This document shows positions 25,897 through 34,843 of a stretch of DNA of 64,000 bases, in pieces. The first letter of the stretch is position 1. Every line of letters begins with the position of its first letter. Source of the DNA: Gloeocapsopsis sp. IPPAS B-1203 (GTDB lineage: Bacteria > Cyanobacteriota > Cyanobacteriia > Cyanobacteriales > Chroococcidiopsidaceae); the NCBI RefSeq assembly GCF_002749975.1, contig NZ_PEIG01000001.1, positions 666,787-730,786 on the forward strand, read 5' to 3'. The position numbers were made by a program, and so were the translations under genes. The notes under the pieces are model-generated. The model was not told the origin of the DNA. It saw only the letters and a program-made list of their open reading frames with translations, and did no database searches.

Positions 25897-27519
25897 CTAG
25901 ACTACTTTCTGGCGCGAAACACCTACATAATTATTCAGAAATCGAATTAATTTGTACGCAGTTTGATTAAAGAAATGCTCGGTTAATGTATCTTCTCCAC
26001 CCCATATAGGAATTTTTTCACCGAGTTGCGTAAAAGTATCATACACAATAAATTGTGCTATTTTTCCACGTTTACCTGCTGTTGAATAGACAAGTTGACA
26101 AGGATAAGCAACAGTACCAACAAAAGGAATTAACCCGACTAGAAAAGCAATCCAGGGTATTTCTTTACCTGTCGTTAAGGCTTGAATACATTTGTAACCT
26201 GTATAAACTGATCTAAATATTGGTCCATCAGCTACAAATAAAAATCCGAAGCTTATTTCGTCGATTACGCCGATAGCATAAAGCAAGGGAAAAACAAGAA
26301 ATTCAAGCGATTGAATAATTATCTTCAATGCAACATGAATACTAAAGTCAACTAAATAACCACTACCATGTTCTTGATCTAAACGCGATCGCAAAAAATT
26401 AGCTTCTTCTGAAATTAGTTGAGTTCGATCTTCCCATGCTTTAATGCGATCGCCTATTAAATCTTTTGTAAACTGTAAGCGATAACGTTGTGAAGCTAGG
26501 ATTTTCCAAACTCGTGCGAAGAAAGTTCGGTACTTAACTTTTTTTAGCCTATTGATTATTTTAACAGGCAGCTTGATAAGCAAGCGTAAGATTTTCTGCC
26601 AAGCTCTGATTAATTCTCGTGAGTACCATTGAAGAATATGATCAGAATACCATTCGGCTTGTTGTGAGTTAATTTTACCTTTCTTGAGTTGATACTGAAT
26701 ACTCCGCTCAACTCGCTTGAGAGATTTCCATCTGCTTTGATATTGATCTAAAGATTGAACATTTGTTGCGATCGCATCCTTTTTATCTTGACCTAACTTT
26801 TCTATTATTTCTGTATTATGTTTTTTTAGGTATCTTTTTAAAGTTTCGACATCAACATCATCAAATAAAGGTTGTCCATGCTTAATTGACATGGGGATAT
26901 AATATGAAAAAAGCTTTAAAATATTTAAAGGTGCAAGTGCAGGAACACCTGATTCGAGATCAATCCAAGCATAGTAATAATTAAATTTGCCATTTGAATC
27001 ATTATGTTCTACTTCTGTTAGTAAGAAGTTATTCAACGCAACTGGGTTTCCCTTTCCTGCTTGCCAAACTAAACCATCGAACCCTGCTTCAATTAATTTA
27101 TTTTGCAGAGGTAGCATAACTTGATGGACTAAATCAGGTAATTCTCGTTTTCGCAGTCGAGTAAACGGCTGACATAGTGAAACGCCTCTACCATCAACAA
27201 ATTCAGTATCGATTTGATAAGCTTGATGTTCTTGATTCCAATCAGTTGCGATCGCATCAGCAACATGCAGTTGTGAACCAAACCAATACTGCACTAAATC
27301 ACCTAAAATCTTTCTACGGTAGTAAGCACATTGAATGATATCTTCATTCCAAATATAAGGGTTAGGTGCTCCTAAAAAGATATAGTGAACTAACTTAGTT
27401 AACTTGTCACCTGCAAATATTTTTCTAGCAATACTTTCGTCTTGATTCTCAATTAGGAAGACTTGTCCAGATCTACCTGCACCGAGAAACTTCTGGTTTG
27501 TCGTTTGTGCATCTACCAT
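25897..27519 (-). CDS. Atypical kinase-like protein with C-terminal membrane region
   Basis: The 540-residue protein is of no family I can name with certainty. The N-terminus FLGAGRSGQVFLIE resembles a glycine-rich nucleotide loop, followed by a possible Lys in ARKIF. Around residues 160-200, ALNNFLL and WIDLESG sit where a kinase catalytic Asn and a DFG-like Asp would be, as in ABC1/RIO-type atypical kinases, but a clear HRD-type Asp is not seen. Residues about 240-380 are basic and helical. Residues about 390-480 hold three hydrophobic segments (IHVALKIIIQSLEFLVFPLL, ISFGFLFVADG, WIAFLVGLIPFVGTVAY). It is likely a membrane-anchored cytoplasmic protein. Kinase activity is inference. Confidence 0.6.
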   Translation of the reverse strand: MVDAQTTNQKFLGAGRSGQVFLIENQDESIARKIFAGDKLTKLVHYIFLGAPNPYIWNEDIIQCAYYRRKILGDLVQYWFGSQLHVADAIATDWNQEHQAYQIDTEFVDGRGVSLCQPFTRLRKRELPDLVHQVMLPLQNKLIEAGFDGLVWQAGKGNPVALNNFLLTEVEHNDSNGKFNYYYAWIDLESGVPALAPLNILKLFSYYIPMSIKHGQPLFDDVDVETLKRYLKKHNTEIIEKLGQDKKDAIATNVQSLDQYQSRWKSLKRVERSIQYQLKKGKINSQQAEWYSDHILQWYSRELIRAWQKILRLLIKLPVKIINRLKKVKYRTFFARVWKILASQRYRLQFTKDLIGDRIKAWEDRTQLISEEANFLRSRLDQEHGSGYLVDFSIHVALKIIIQSLEFLVFPLLYAIGVIDEISFGFLFVADGPIFRSVYTGYKCIQALTTGKEIPWIAFLVGLIPFVGTVAYPCQLVYSTAGKRGKIAQFIVYDTFTQLGEKIPIWGGEDTLTEHFFNQTAYKLIRFLNNYVGVSRQKVV

Positions 27520-27659
27520 GCAAAGAATCTCTCTATAGGCATATACCCTGTAAGCAATCTAAAAGTGCGATCGCTTAAGTTATTGGTATAAATATAAACA
27601 CAACTGCTGTTATTTTATTGAATTCCTACAGAGTACACGTCTTCTGGAGTTACCAGCAT

Positions 27660-28358
27660 CTAACCTGAGAATAATCTACTGTATGCTACTGAAGGGTCAT
27701 CATCTGATTTTAATTCCCTTAATAACTGTTCTAGGCGATAAGTTTGATCGAGGCGATTTTGAGATTTGAAGATACTTAAAGCTTTTTCTAAAGATACTAA
27801 AGCTTCATCGCGTCTCCCTTGTTGCCAAAGTGCTTGTCCTAAATGTGTTAAAGCTTCACCATACTCAGGATTAATTTCTAGTGCTTTTTGATACTCGGTT
27901 ATCGCTTCTTGCCATCTACCCTGACGTGCCCGAACCATACCGATCGCATTATAAGCTAGGGCATAGCGCGAATTATGTTCAATTGCTTGTTGATAAGCTG
28001 CGATCGCTTCTTCGGCTTTTTCTTGACGAAACAGGACGTTTCCTAACTTGTAATGTGCTACAGCGTACTTTGGATATCTTTTAATTAACTTGCGTAAAAG
28101 TTCTTCAGCTTCGATAAATTTATCCTGGCTGTATAAAGCATCAGCTGCTTGAATGAATCGAGTACGTTCTTCGTCTCTGTTTTCTCCCATCTGCGCTAGT
28201 TGAAATTGCTGATGAGGAAGTGTTGTACGAGACTTATTACTTATAACTTGCGTTTGGGCTAGTACTATTGGAGATATGCTAACCACTGTTACACAGCCTA
28301 ATGCCAAGCAACCCAAAGGTTTAACTGAATTGAATTTAACTTTACGTTTCAGGTTCAT
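27660..28358 (-). CDS. Exported TPR-repeat protein
   Basis: The 232-residue protein has an N-terminal signal-like segment (LGCLALGCVTVVSISPIVLAQ) and then at least four tetratricopeptide units from about residue 60. Examples are ALYSQDKFIEAEELLRKLI, VLFRQEKAEEAIAAYQQAI, VRARQGRWQEAITEYQKAL and ALWQQGRRDEALVSLEKAL. It is probably a periplasmic protein-interaction scaffold. The last 30 residues are outside the repeats. No partner is obvious; the next gene upstream is the divergent AraC regulator. Confidence 0.82.
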   Translation of the reverse strand: MNLKRKVKFNSVKPLGCLALGCVTVVSISPIVLAQTQVISNKSRTTLPHQQFQLAQMGENRDEERTRFIQAADALYSQDKFIEAEELLRKLIKRYPKYAVAHYKLGNVLFRQEKAEEAIAAYQQAIEHNSRYALAYNAIGMVRARQGRWQEAITEYQKALEINPEYGEALTHLGQALWQQGRRDEALVSLEKALSIFKSQNRLDQTYRLEQLLRELKSDDDPSVAYSRLFSG

Positions 28359-28644
28359 CGCATTAAATACCTGAATTACTCTTTATTTATGATAGTTTTC
28401 TTCTGATTATTGGATATTTAGTGATGTATCTGCCTTGGGCGATCGCAATCGTAACTAACTGTTACAAAAACCCATTTACTACAGTTTTCACTCATACACA
28501 TAACTAAGCAGTGCCTCCTTAACTATGGACGCAGTTGAAGTTGCTAATTTTATTGCGAACAATTATTATTAAGTTCAACTCAAATTCAGGTGTCAGCAGC
28601 ACCCAATCCTGTAAACCAGTCGCCAAGTAGCCTAACTAAGTAGT

Positions 28645-29640
28645 ATGACCATTACAATTGCCTTCGAGGAGTTTATCGAGAAAGCTACTTTAGTAAAAGA
28701 ATGCACGGATGCAGACAATAATTACTCAGAGGCGCTATCTGAATATCCTCAAAGCTTGGGTAAAGGCAGTATCTTAAACATTGAGCTACGCAATGGATTT
28801 TACCTCACAATTGAAGATTACCAAGTACATAGCGATGTGGTTGTTAGTTATCCAGAGTTGCAGCATCCTTTGGGCTTTTATTTCCAACTCTCAGGCGGTA
28901 TACATTGTCAGCGCTATGGCTTGAATTGTGCTGGTGACAGCATCATATCCGGCAGTGGATTGATACCACAATTGTTTCATAAGAGTTTTGCTTGTGAGCC
29001 TAACAAAGCTGTCAAAGTGCATATAGCACCAGAAGTGTTCAATAACTTCATGGGTATTGAGGACGATGCTATCCCATTCCAAATGAAGCACCTTTTTAGG
29101 AAACCGAATCAAGAGTACTACTTTCGTAACGGCACAATTACAACACAAATGCAAGTCGCTGTGCAGCAGATTTGGCAGTGTCCTTTTCAAGGTTTGGTTA
29201 AACGTATTTACTTAGAAAGCAAAATTTTAGAGTTAATTGCTTTGCGGTTGCAACAAGATATTGAAGGAGAAGCAACACGGAGATTGAATCATCCTATAAA
29301 AAAGGATGTCCTTGAAAAGATTTACTATGCAAAAGAGATTTTAGAACATCGTCTTGACAACCCACCTTCAGTATTAGAGTTAGCGCAGCTAGTTGGTCTC
29401 AATCACCATCAACTTAAACAAGGCTTTCGTCAGGTTTTGGGTAAGACAGTTTTTGGCTACTTATATCAATTTCGTATGGAACAAGCACACTTGCTTTTAT
29501 ACGAAGGCAAAATGAGTGTAGCTGAAGTAGCGAATGCTGTAGGCTATGAACATCTCGGTCACTTTGCAGGTGCATTTAAGCGAAAATTTGGTATTAATCC
29601 TAGCGCTTGTTTAAAAGGAAAAAACTTAAGTAATTTCTAA
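28645..29640 (+). CDS. AraC-family transcriptional regulator (PchR-like)
   Basis: The 331-residue regulator has a sensory N-terminal half without recognisable residues and a C-terminal double helix-turn-helix (PPSVLELAQLVGLNHHQLKQG and MSVAEVANAVGYEHLGHFAGAF) followed by the usual FGINPSACL. PchR-type AraC proteins next to TonB receptors sense siderophores in cyanobacteria. This one is about 0.9 kb upstream of a TonB receptor and on the same strand, with an opposing nuclease gene between. Its last 15 nt overlap that gene's stop. The upstream region contains TTGCGAACAATTATTATT near 28553, an AT-rich stretch that could hold an iron-regulator site, but this is weak. Confidence 0.87.
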   Translation: MTITIAFEEFIEKATLVKECTDADNNYSEALSEYPQSLGKGSILNIELRNGFYLTIEDYQVHSDVVVSYPELQHPLGFYFQLSGGIHCQRYGLNCAGDSIISGSGLIPQLFHKSFACEPNKAVKVHIAPEVFNNFMGIEDDAIPFQMKHLFRKPNQEYYFRNGTITTQMQVAVQQIWQCPFQGLVKRIYLESKILELIALRLQQDIEGEATRRLNHPIKKDVLEKIYYAKEILEHRLDNPPSVLELAQLVGLNHHQLKQGFRQVLGKTVFGYLYQFRMEQAHLLLYEGKMSVAEVANAVGYEHLGHFAGAFKRKFGINPSACLKGKNLSNF

Positions 29641-30399
29641 CTGTTCTACCGCCTCAATTGCTAAACCTGTGAATTTGGCGACAACTTCAGCAGACATTCC
29701 TTCTTTAAGCATATTAATCGCAATTTGCCGTGCTTTTTCTTGCTGCCCTTGTTCGCGCCCTTTCTCTAAACCTTCGGCGATGATTGACTGATAGATGACT
29801 GACTCGCGCATGATATCCTGCCTGAGTAGACGTTGAATGACATCTTCTTTTAATACTAGCCCAGCTAAAAGCGCTGCTGATGCCGCGATATTACTTTGCA
29901 TTCTGCGATCGCTGATTTGCTCAATTTGAGTCGCTACTTGCTGTAATGCTGTGGTTTTATCGTTAGCATTACTTAACGTCGCAAATGGAAGTAAACCTGG
30001 AGTTTGCAGAAATATTTCTGTAGGCTGTTCCCAAAGGCGAATTACCGTAAACTGATGCTGCAAGTTTTCAATAACAAAGCTTGTTTGGTACACCAGTTCA
30101 GATGCGGTTTGTGCCAAATAAATGACGACTGGGCGCATTTGTTTTTGCGGAAAACGTCGATACACGCGCAAGCGGTAATCAGCCATGCGAAAGGGAATAC
30201 CTGCATCTGGTTTAGTTTGAAATTCAACATGCAGTACGACTTCGTTTGATTGCAGCAGAATCAGGGCATCTGCACGAATGGGTTCGAGAGATAATTCTTT
30301 GGGGCTTAGTTGAGTAAGTGCGATCGCTTCTCCTAAAAGCCAAGAGGCGAAGTCGGTGGCAAAATTTTCCGCGAGAAACTTGCAAACATTATCAAACAT
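29626..30399 (-). CDS. Rpn-family recombination-promoting nuclease (PD-(D/E)XK)
   Basis: The 257-residue protein is an intact member of the Rpn/'nuclease-transposase' family. The core runs ADALILLQSNEVVLHVEFQTKPD, giving the D...ExQ catalytic arrangement, followed by MADYRLRVYRRFP. The C-terminal part has DIMRESVIYQSIIAEGLEKGREQG, a charged helix, and the EGMSAEVVAKFTGLA ending. Rpn proteins nick DNA and can increase RecA-independent recombination. It sits inside the siderophore locus, antisense to both neighbours. Two decayed relatives lie 4-5 kb to the right. Confidence 0.82.
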   Translation of the reverse strand: MFDNVCKFLAENFATDFASWLLGEAIALTQLSPKELSLEPIRADALILLQSNEVVLHVEFQTKPDAGIPFRMADYRLRVYRRFPQKQMRPVVIYLAQTASELVYQTSFVIENLQHQFTVIRLWEQPTEIFLQTPGLLPFATLSNANDKTTALQQVATQIEQISDRRMQSNIAASAALLAGLVLKEDVIQRLLRQDIMRESVIYQSIIAEGLEKGREQGQQEKARQIAINMLKEGMSAEVVAKFTGLAIEAVEQLEIT

Positions 30400-30550
30400 G
30401 AGGGCATTGTATCAAGCATTGCCAGCCAACCATAAAAAATCCTCCTCTTACTTCCTCCTTCTAGCTATTCGCCTTCTAGGGACAATAACTCGCCCTCCAA
30501 GGATAGACTTAGTTGTGACAAAAACTCTAAACTCTGCATACAAGCTACTT

Positions 30551-30563
30551 GAGAAGTATTCTC
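30551..30563 (+). promoter_or_regulatory. Palindrome upstream of TonB receptor
   Basis: GAGAA-GTA-TTCTC is a perfect inverted repeat 14 nt before the TonB receptor ATG. It is flanked by TT and TT, giving an overall A/T-rich dyad. It could be an operator for Fur or the AraC regulator, or a leader hairpin. Position and symmetry are seen; regulator identity is inference. Confidence 0.35.
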
Positions 30564-30576
30564 TTTAGCTTTATCA

Positions 30577-33153
30577 ATGCTTTCATGCGGAGTGTGGGGA
30601 ACAGTGCGGCTATTTTGGATATTAAGTTACAAGTGTGGAATCATTGCGTCGTTCTTGCTGCTTGTCTATCCTGTACAAGCTTTGGAGTGGAGTAACAAAG
30701 ATAATCCTCAGCTAAATCAGATTGAGCAGATTTCTCAGAGTACAGAATTACTCGTACAGTCTCCAGCACCCACATCAGAAATTGTCCAAGTTACGGGAGT
30801 TCAAGCTAATCGTACTCCTCAGGGTGGGGAAGTCATTTTACAGACGACTCAAGGAGAACAACTGCAAGTCATAAATCGCGGTAGTGGTAATAACTACATT
30901 GCGGATATCCCAAATGCACAATTGCGTTTACCTAATAACGATGCTTTTACGTTTCGTTCCGAAAACCCAATTGAGGGTATTACTGAAATAACAGTTACAA
31001 ACATTGATGCAAACACTGTGCGAGTAGCAGTCACGAGTGAAACAGCGTTACCGACGGTCGAGTTATTTGATAGCGATGAGGGCTTAATTTTTGGGTTTGT
31101 CACGGCTGCATCTTCCGCACAACAGCTGCAGCAACCAGAGACACCTTTAGCAGAAGATGATGAATTAATTGAAATTTTGGTGACAGGTGAACAAGATGGG
31201 TATCGTGCGCCAAACGCCAGCACTGCAACCCGAACTGACACGCCGCTAGGGGATATTCCGCAATCGATTCAGATTATTCCGCAAGAAGTGCTACGCGATC
31301 AACGTGCCGATATTAGTAGTGCGCTTCTTAATTCACCTAGTGTCCGCAACTCTGCACCTACTAATTTTCCTGAGTTGCGGCTACAAGTTCGGGGATTCTT
31401 TAGTCAGCCCACGCTGAATGGAATTAGAGAGACTAACGGCTTAGCTTCTAACGTTGGACCTGACCTGACAGGAATTGAAAGAATTGAAGTTCTCCAAGGT
31501 CCAAACTCCGTTCTATTTGGCTCATCTTCGCCAGGCGGGACAGTTAATTTTGTCACGAAACAGCCGCTGCGAGATCCCTACTACTTCGTTGAAGCAACTG
31601 TGGGTAGTTTTAACTTTTACCGTGGTGAAGTGGATCTATCTGGACCATTAGACGATTCTGGCAGAGCCTTGTATCGACTCAATGCATCTTACAGAGATCA
31701 AGAGTTTTTCACTGACTTGAGCGAAACCAGAAATTTGGTAATTGCACCAGTTGTAAGCTTTGCGCTTGGTGAGAATACAAATCTGACCATCGAAGGAATT
31801 TATAAGAACCTATACCAAGACAACTATAACTTGGGCTTGCCAGCAATTGGGACGATATTTCCTAACCCAAATGGCAGCATACCCCGTACCCGTATCACTA
31901 ACGAAGGCAATCTTGATGTCACAGTTGCAAGAATTGGATATCGGTTAGAGCATGAATTTACTGAGAATTGGTCGTTAAGCAATGCATTTCGATATGGATA
32001 TCTTGATTACGATGGTGCTGGAATTAATGTCGGCACTGCACTTTTACCCGATAATCGTACCCTGCTGAGAGGCTATTTGGATGATTTTGACGATCAGTAT
32101 AGTGATTATAGACTTACAACTAATGTTATTGGCAGGTTTTCAACGGGTTCAATTCAACATCAGCTACTCTTCGGCATTGATCTAGGAAGGCTGGATAACA
32201 GCATTAATTTTACGAATAGAACGGGTGCGTCAATTGATTTATTCAATCCTATCTACGGTCAACCACCTGAAGCGATTACATTTGAAACTGATAGTAATAG
32301 TGTGACAGATGAACTTGGGATTTTAGTGCAAGATCAGATAGCGATCGCAGACAACTTAAACTTACTTTTAAGCGGTCGATTTGATATCTTCAAGCAAACC
32401 AACGAGGACTTTCTTGCCGATACCGAAACAAGTCAATCAGGAAGTGCCTTTAGTCCGCATGTGGGAATTGTTTATCAACCCATTCCACCAATTTCGCTTT
32501 ATGCTAACTACAGCCGTTCGTTTGAGCCAGCGATTGGTAGAGCTTTTGACGATAGTGAGTTTGAACCTACTAGAGGTACTCAGTTTGAAGTCGGGGTTAA
32601 AGCCGATGTGAATGACAGACTTTTGACGACACTTGCTTTGTATGATATTACGCAATCGAATGTGTTAACCGATGACCCTGAGAATTTAGGCTTCTCGGTG
32701 CAAACAGGGAAACAGCGTAGTCAAGGAATCGAACTGAGTCTTGCTGGTGAAATTTTACCAGGATGGAATGTGTTTGCTAGTTATGCTTATAACGATGCCC
32801 GCGTCACGGAAGATAATGTGATACCAGTTGGCAACCGCATACAACGGACAACTCCTCATGCGGCGAGTTTATGGACAACTTATGAAATTCAACAAGGCGA
32901 GTTGCAAGGTTTAGGATTTGGTTTGGGACTGTTTTTCGTCGGCGATCGCGCCGGAGATACTGACAACACATTTGAAGTCCCCAGCTACTTAACAACCGAT
33001 GCGGCTATTTTCTACGAAAGAAATGGTTTGCGTGCAGCGCTGAATTTCAAAAACCTCTTTAACGTAGACTATTTTGAAAATGCGTTCAATCGATTGCGAG
33101 TCCATCCTGGCGCACCATTTACTGTGCAAGGAACAATTTCATGGCAATTTTGA
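30577..33153 (+). CDS. TonB-dependent siderophore receptor with N-terminal AMIN domain
   Basis: The 858-residue outer-membrane receptor has a signal-like start. An AMIN domain follows at about 65-180 (VQVTGVQANRTPQGG, ADIPNAQLRLP, GITEITVTNID). The plug is at about 205-340 (IEILVTGEQ acting as the TonB box, DIPQSIQIIPQEVLRDQ, LQGPNSVLFGSSSPGGTVNFVTK). A 22-strand barrel ends in the aromatic TISWQF. The AMIN-plug arrangement is typical of cyanobacterial ferric-siderophore receptors. It is flanked by the AraC regulator and by a broken FecB-like binder, so uptake downstream of the receptor would need a binder from elsewhere. Confidence 0.93.
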   Translation: MLSCGVWGTVRLFWILSYKCGIIASFLLLVYPVQALEWSNKDNPQLNQIEQISQSTELLVQSPAPTSEIVQVTGVQANRTPQGGEVILQTTQGEQLQVINRGSGNNYIADIPNAQLRLPNNDAFTFRSENPIEGITEITVTNIDANTVRVAVTSETALPTVELFDSDEGLIFGFVTAASSAQQLQQPETPLAEDDELIEILVTGEQDGYRAPNASTATRTDTPLGDIPQSIQIIPQEVLRDQRADISSALLNSPSVRNSAPTNFPELRLQVRGFFSQPTLNGIRETNGLASNVGPDLTGIERIEVLQGPNSVLFGSSSPGGTVNFVTKQPLRDPYYFVEATVGSFNFYRGEVDLSGPLDDSGRALYRLNASYRDQEFFTDLSETRNLVIAPVVSFALGENTNLTIEGIYKNLYQDNYNLGLPAIGTIFPNPNGSIPRTRITNEGNLDVTVARIGYRLEHEFTENWSLSNAFRYGYLDYDGAGINVGTALLPDNRTLLRGYLDDFDDQYSDYRLTTNVIGRFSTGSIQHQLLFGIDLGRLDNSINFTNRTGASIDLFNPIYGQPPEAITFETDSNSVTDELGILVQDQIAIADNLNLLLSGRFDIFKQTNEDFLADTETSQSGSAFSPHVGIVYQPIPPISLYANYSRSFEPAIGRAFDDSEFEPTRGTQFEVGVKADVNDRLLTTLALYDITQSNVLTDDPENLGFSVQTGKQRSQGIELSLAGEILPGWNVFASYAYNDARVTEDNVIPVGNRIQRTTPHAASLWTTYEIQQGELQGLGFGLGLFFVGDRAGDTDNTFEVPSYLTTDAAIFYERNGLRAALNFKNLFNVDYFENAFNRLRVHPGAPFTVQGTISWQF

Positions 33154-33188
33154 GAAGCTTGGCGAATTCATTCGCAGCTATACAAACA

Positions 33189-33208
33189 AAGTTCACCTTT
33201 GTGAACTT
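33189..33208 (+). other. Hairpin between receptor and binding-protein genes
   Basis: AAGTTCAC at 33189-33196 and GTGAACTT at 33201-33208 form a perfect 8-bp stem with a CTTT loop, 36 nt after the receptor stop. No T-tract follows. It may attenuate or process the transcript reaching the binding-protein gene. Confidence 0.5.
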
Positions 33209-33271
33209 ACTAATAAAACTTAACGGGCAAGAATTTTTAAAGATGGCTGCTTATCGGGTTTTACGAAGTAA

Positions 33272-34290
33272 ATGTTGATGAAAATACTCTTACGTCGCCT
33301 GATTTCCCTATTTTTATTAGGTGTTTTGATGTGTACATTTATTTCAGCGTGTAGTAGCAGTGTTTCTCAGAATGCTACAAACCCCAAACTGCCAAATACA
33401 GAATGTCGCGTAGTGCAACACGCCAGAGGAGAAACTTGTATTCCCCTCAATCCAAAACGAATTGTCACTTTGGACTTCAATAGTCTTGCGGTTGTCCTTG
33501 CTTTAAATATTAAACCGCTCGCAACATGGATAACAACTGAAATAGAAGATGACTTTCGTTACTTTAAAGGAAACGCAGATGGAGTTGAAATTTTCCGCAG
33601 TCCATCGGGCCAACCCAATTTGGAAAAACTTCTATCTCTCAAACCTGACTTAATTATTGTTATTTCGCATCCAGTCTTTGAAGATACCTATGAATATGTA
33701 TCACAAATTGCGCCTACAGTAATTTTACCCTGGGTAGAAACTAGGGGTAATTGGAAACAACACCTCAAAGATGCTGCCAGAGTACTTGAAAGAACCGAAG
33801 TAGCTACTCGACGGATGACTATTATCGACGTGTTGAGGAACTCAAGCAGACACTAGGCGATCGCCAACAGTCAATTCGTATATCCTTCGCCTATGTTGCT
33901 GCTGGAGAATTATATATAGCCCGTAAAAGATCTTTTGCAGGCGGAATCTTAAATGACTTGGGATTGCTTAATCCGCGCTTTGAAGATTCAGATGCTACAG
34001 GTGAAATTTTGATTTCTGAAGAAATTTTGCCAGAGATTGATAGCGATATCTTGTTTATTGCACCGTTACGAAAAGATGACAACTCCTTTATACAACGGCT
34101 TCAGCAAAAGCCTTTATGGTCTAAGCTCAAAGCAGTACAGAATAATCAAGTGTATATAGTAGATTTTTCGGTCTGGCGTGGACTCAATATCCTCGCGGCG
34201 CATGAAATACTAAATGAGCTATATAAATACCTAATAAACACACGCTATTCGTTTGCAAATCCTGCCATTGTTCCTTCGCAGAATTGCTAA
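33272..34290 (+). pseudogene. FecB-like iron-siderophore binding lipoprotein, frameshifted
   Basis: The first frame (33272 to about 33815) encodes a lipoprotein signal (FISAC, Cys27), ETCIPLNPKRIVTLDF, and the KLLSLKPDLIIVISHPVFE core of FecB-type periplasmic binders. It then runs off-frame and stops at 33854-33856. The remaining 159 codons continue in another frame from GAT at 33814 (DDYYRRVEELKQTLG, SFAGGILNDLGLLNPR, AVQNNQVYIVDF) to the TAA at 34288-34290. Together they make a normal-length binder of about 340 residues. The shift is consistent with loss of one GATG of a tandem GATGGATG at 33814. A sequencing error would mimic this. Confidence 0.82.
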
Positions 34291-34428
34291 ACAATTAACC
34301 GTGCAGTGTCACAGACAAGCCGTTACTCTACGAGAAGGCTTCGCCAATGCGTCTGCGCATTATTTCCTTGACAAATTCAGTTATTTATGCATATAAAAGC
34401 ACCTAACGAAATTGAGATTAGCTTTAAA

Positions 34429-34800
34429 CTAAACGCCTTGACTCAACCAAGCTTCTAAATCGGCGATTTCCTGAAAGTCTAGTAAGGCTTCAGCCAGATT
34501 TTCTACTTGTGCTAAGGATAAAGATTCAATTTGAGTTCGCATATCTGCGGTAATTCCCCTATACGTCAGGTGAGTTGACGCAGCACAAGCGATCGCCCTT
34601 CTGAATAGCGTCCGCGTTGTTCTCCGATTTGTTCGCCTTCAGCCAAGATTTCCTGATAAATTACAGATTCGCGCATCATCCCCTCTCGAAATATTTGCTG
34701 TATCAACTCCTTGTTGGATTTTAACCCCGCCAATATTTGGGTATAAACAGCGATTTTTAAGCGTTTTTCTACTTCTTCAAGTTGATTAAGCAGAGTAAAT
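34429..34800 (-). pseudogene. Decayed Rpn-family nuclease with DUF4351 tail
   Basis: Only the C-terminal part survives. On the minus strand LEEVEKRLKIAVYTQILAGL, ELIQQIFREGMMRESVIYQ and GRSLVLRQLT are read, then an in-frame TGA (probably from CGA Arg, near 34570). A frame change follows, then DMRTQIESLSLAQVENLAEA and IADLEAWLSQGV with TAG at 34429-34431. These last pieces are a DUF4351 helical domain. About 150 N-terminal residues, including the nuclease core, are missing. Both a nonsense and a frameshift lesion plus truncation make this a clear relic. Confidence 0.8.
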
Positions 34801-34843
34801 ATAACTCAGAGAACCTAGAGACTACATCTACACATTGCCTAAA

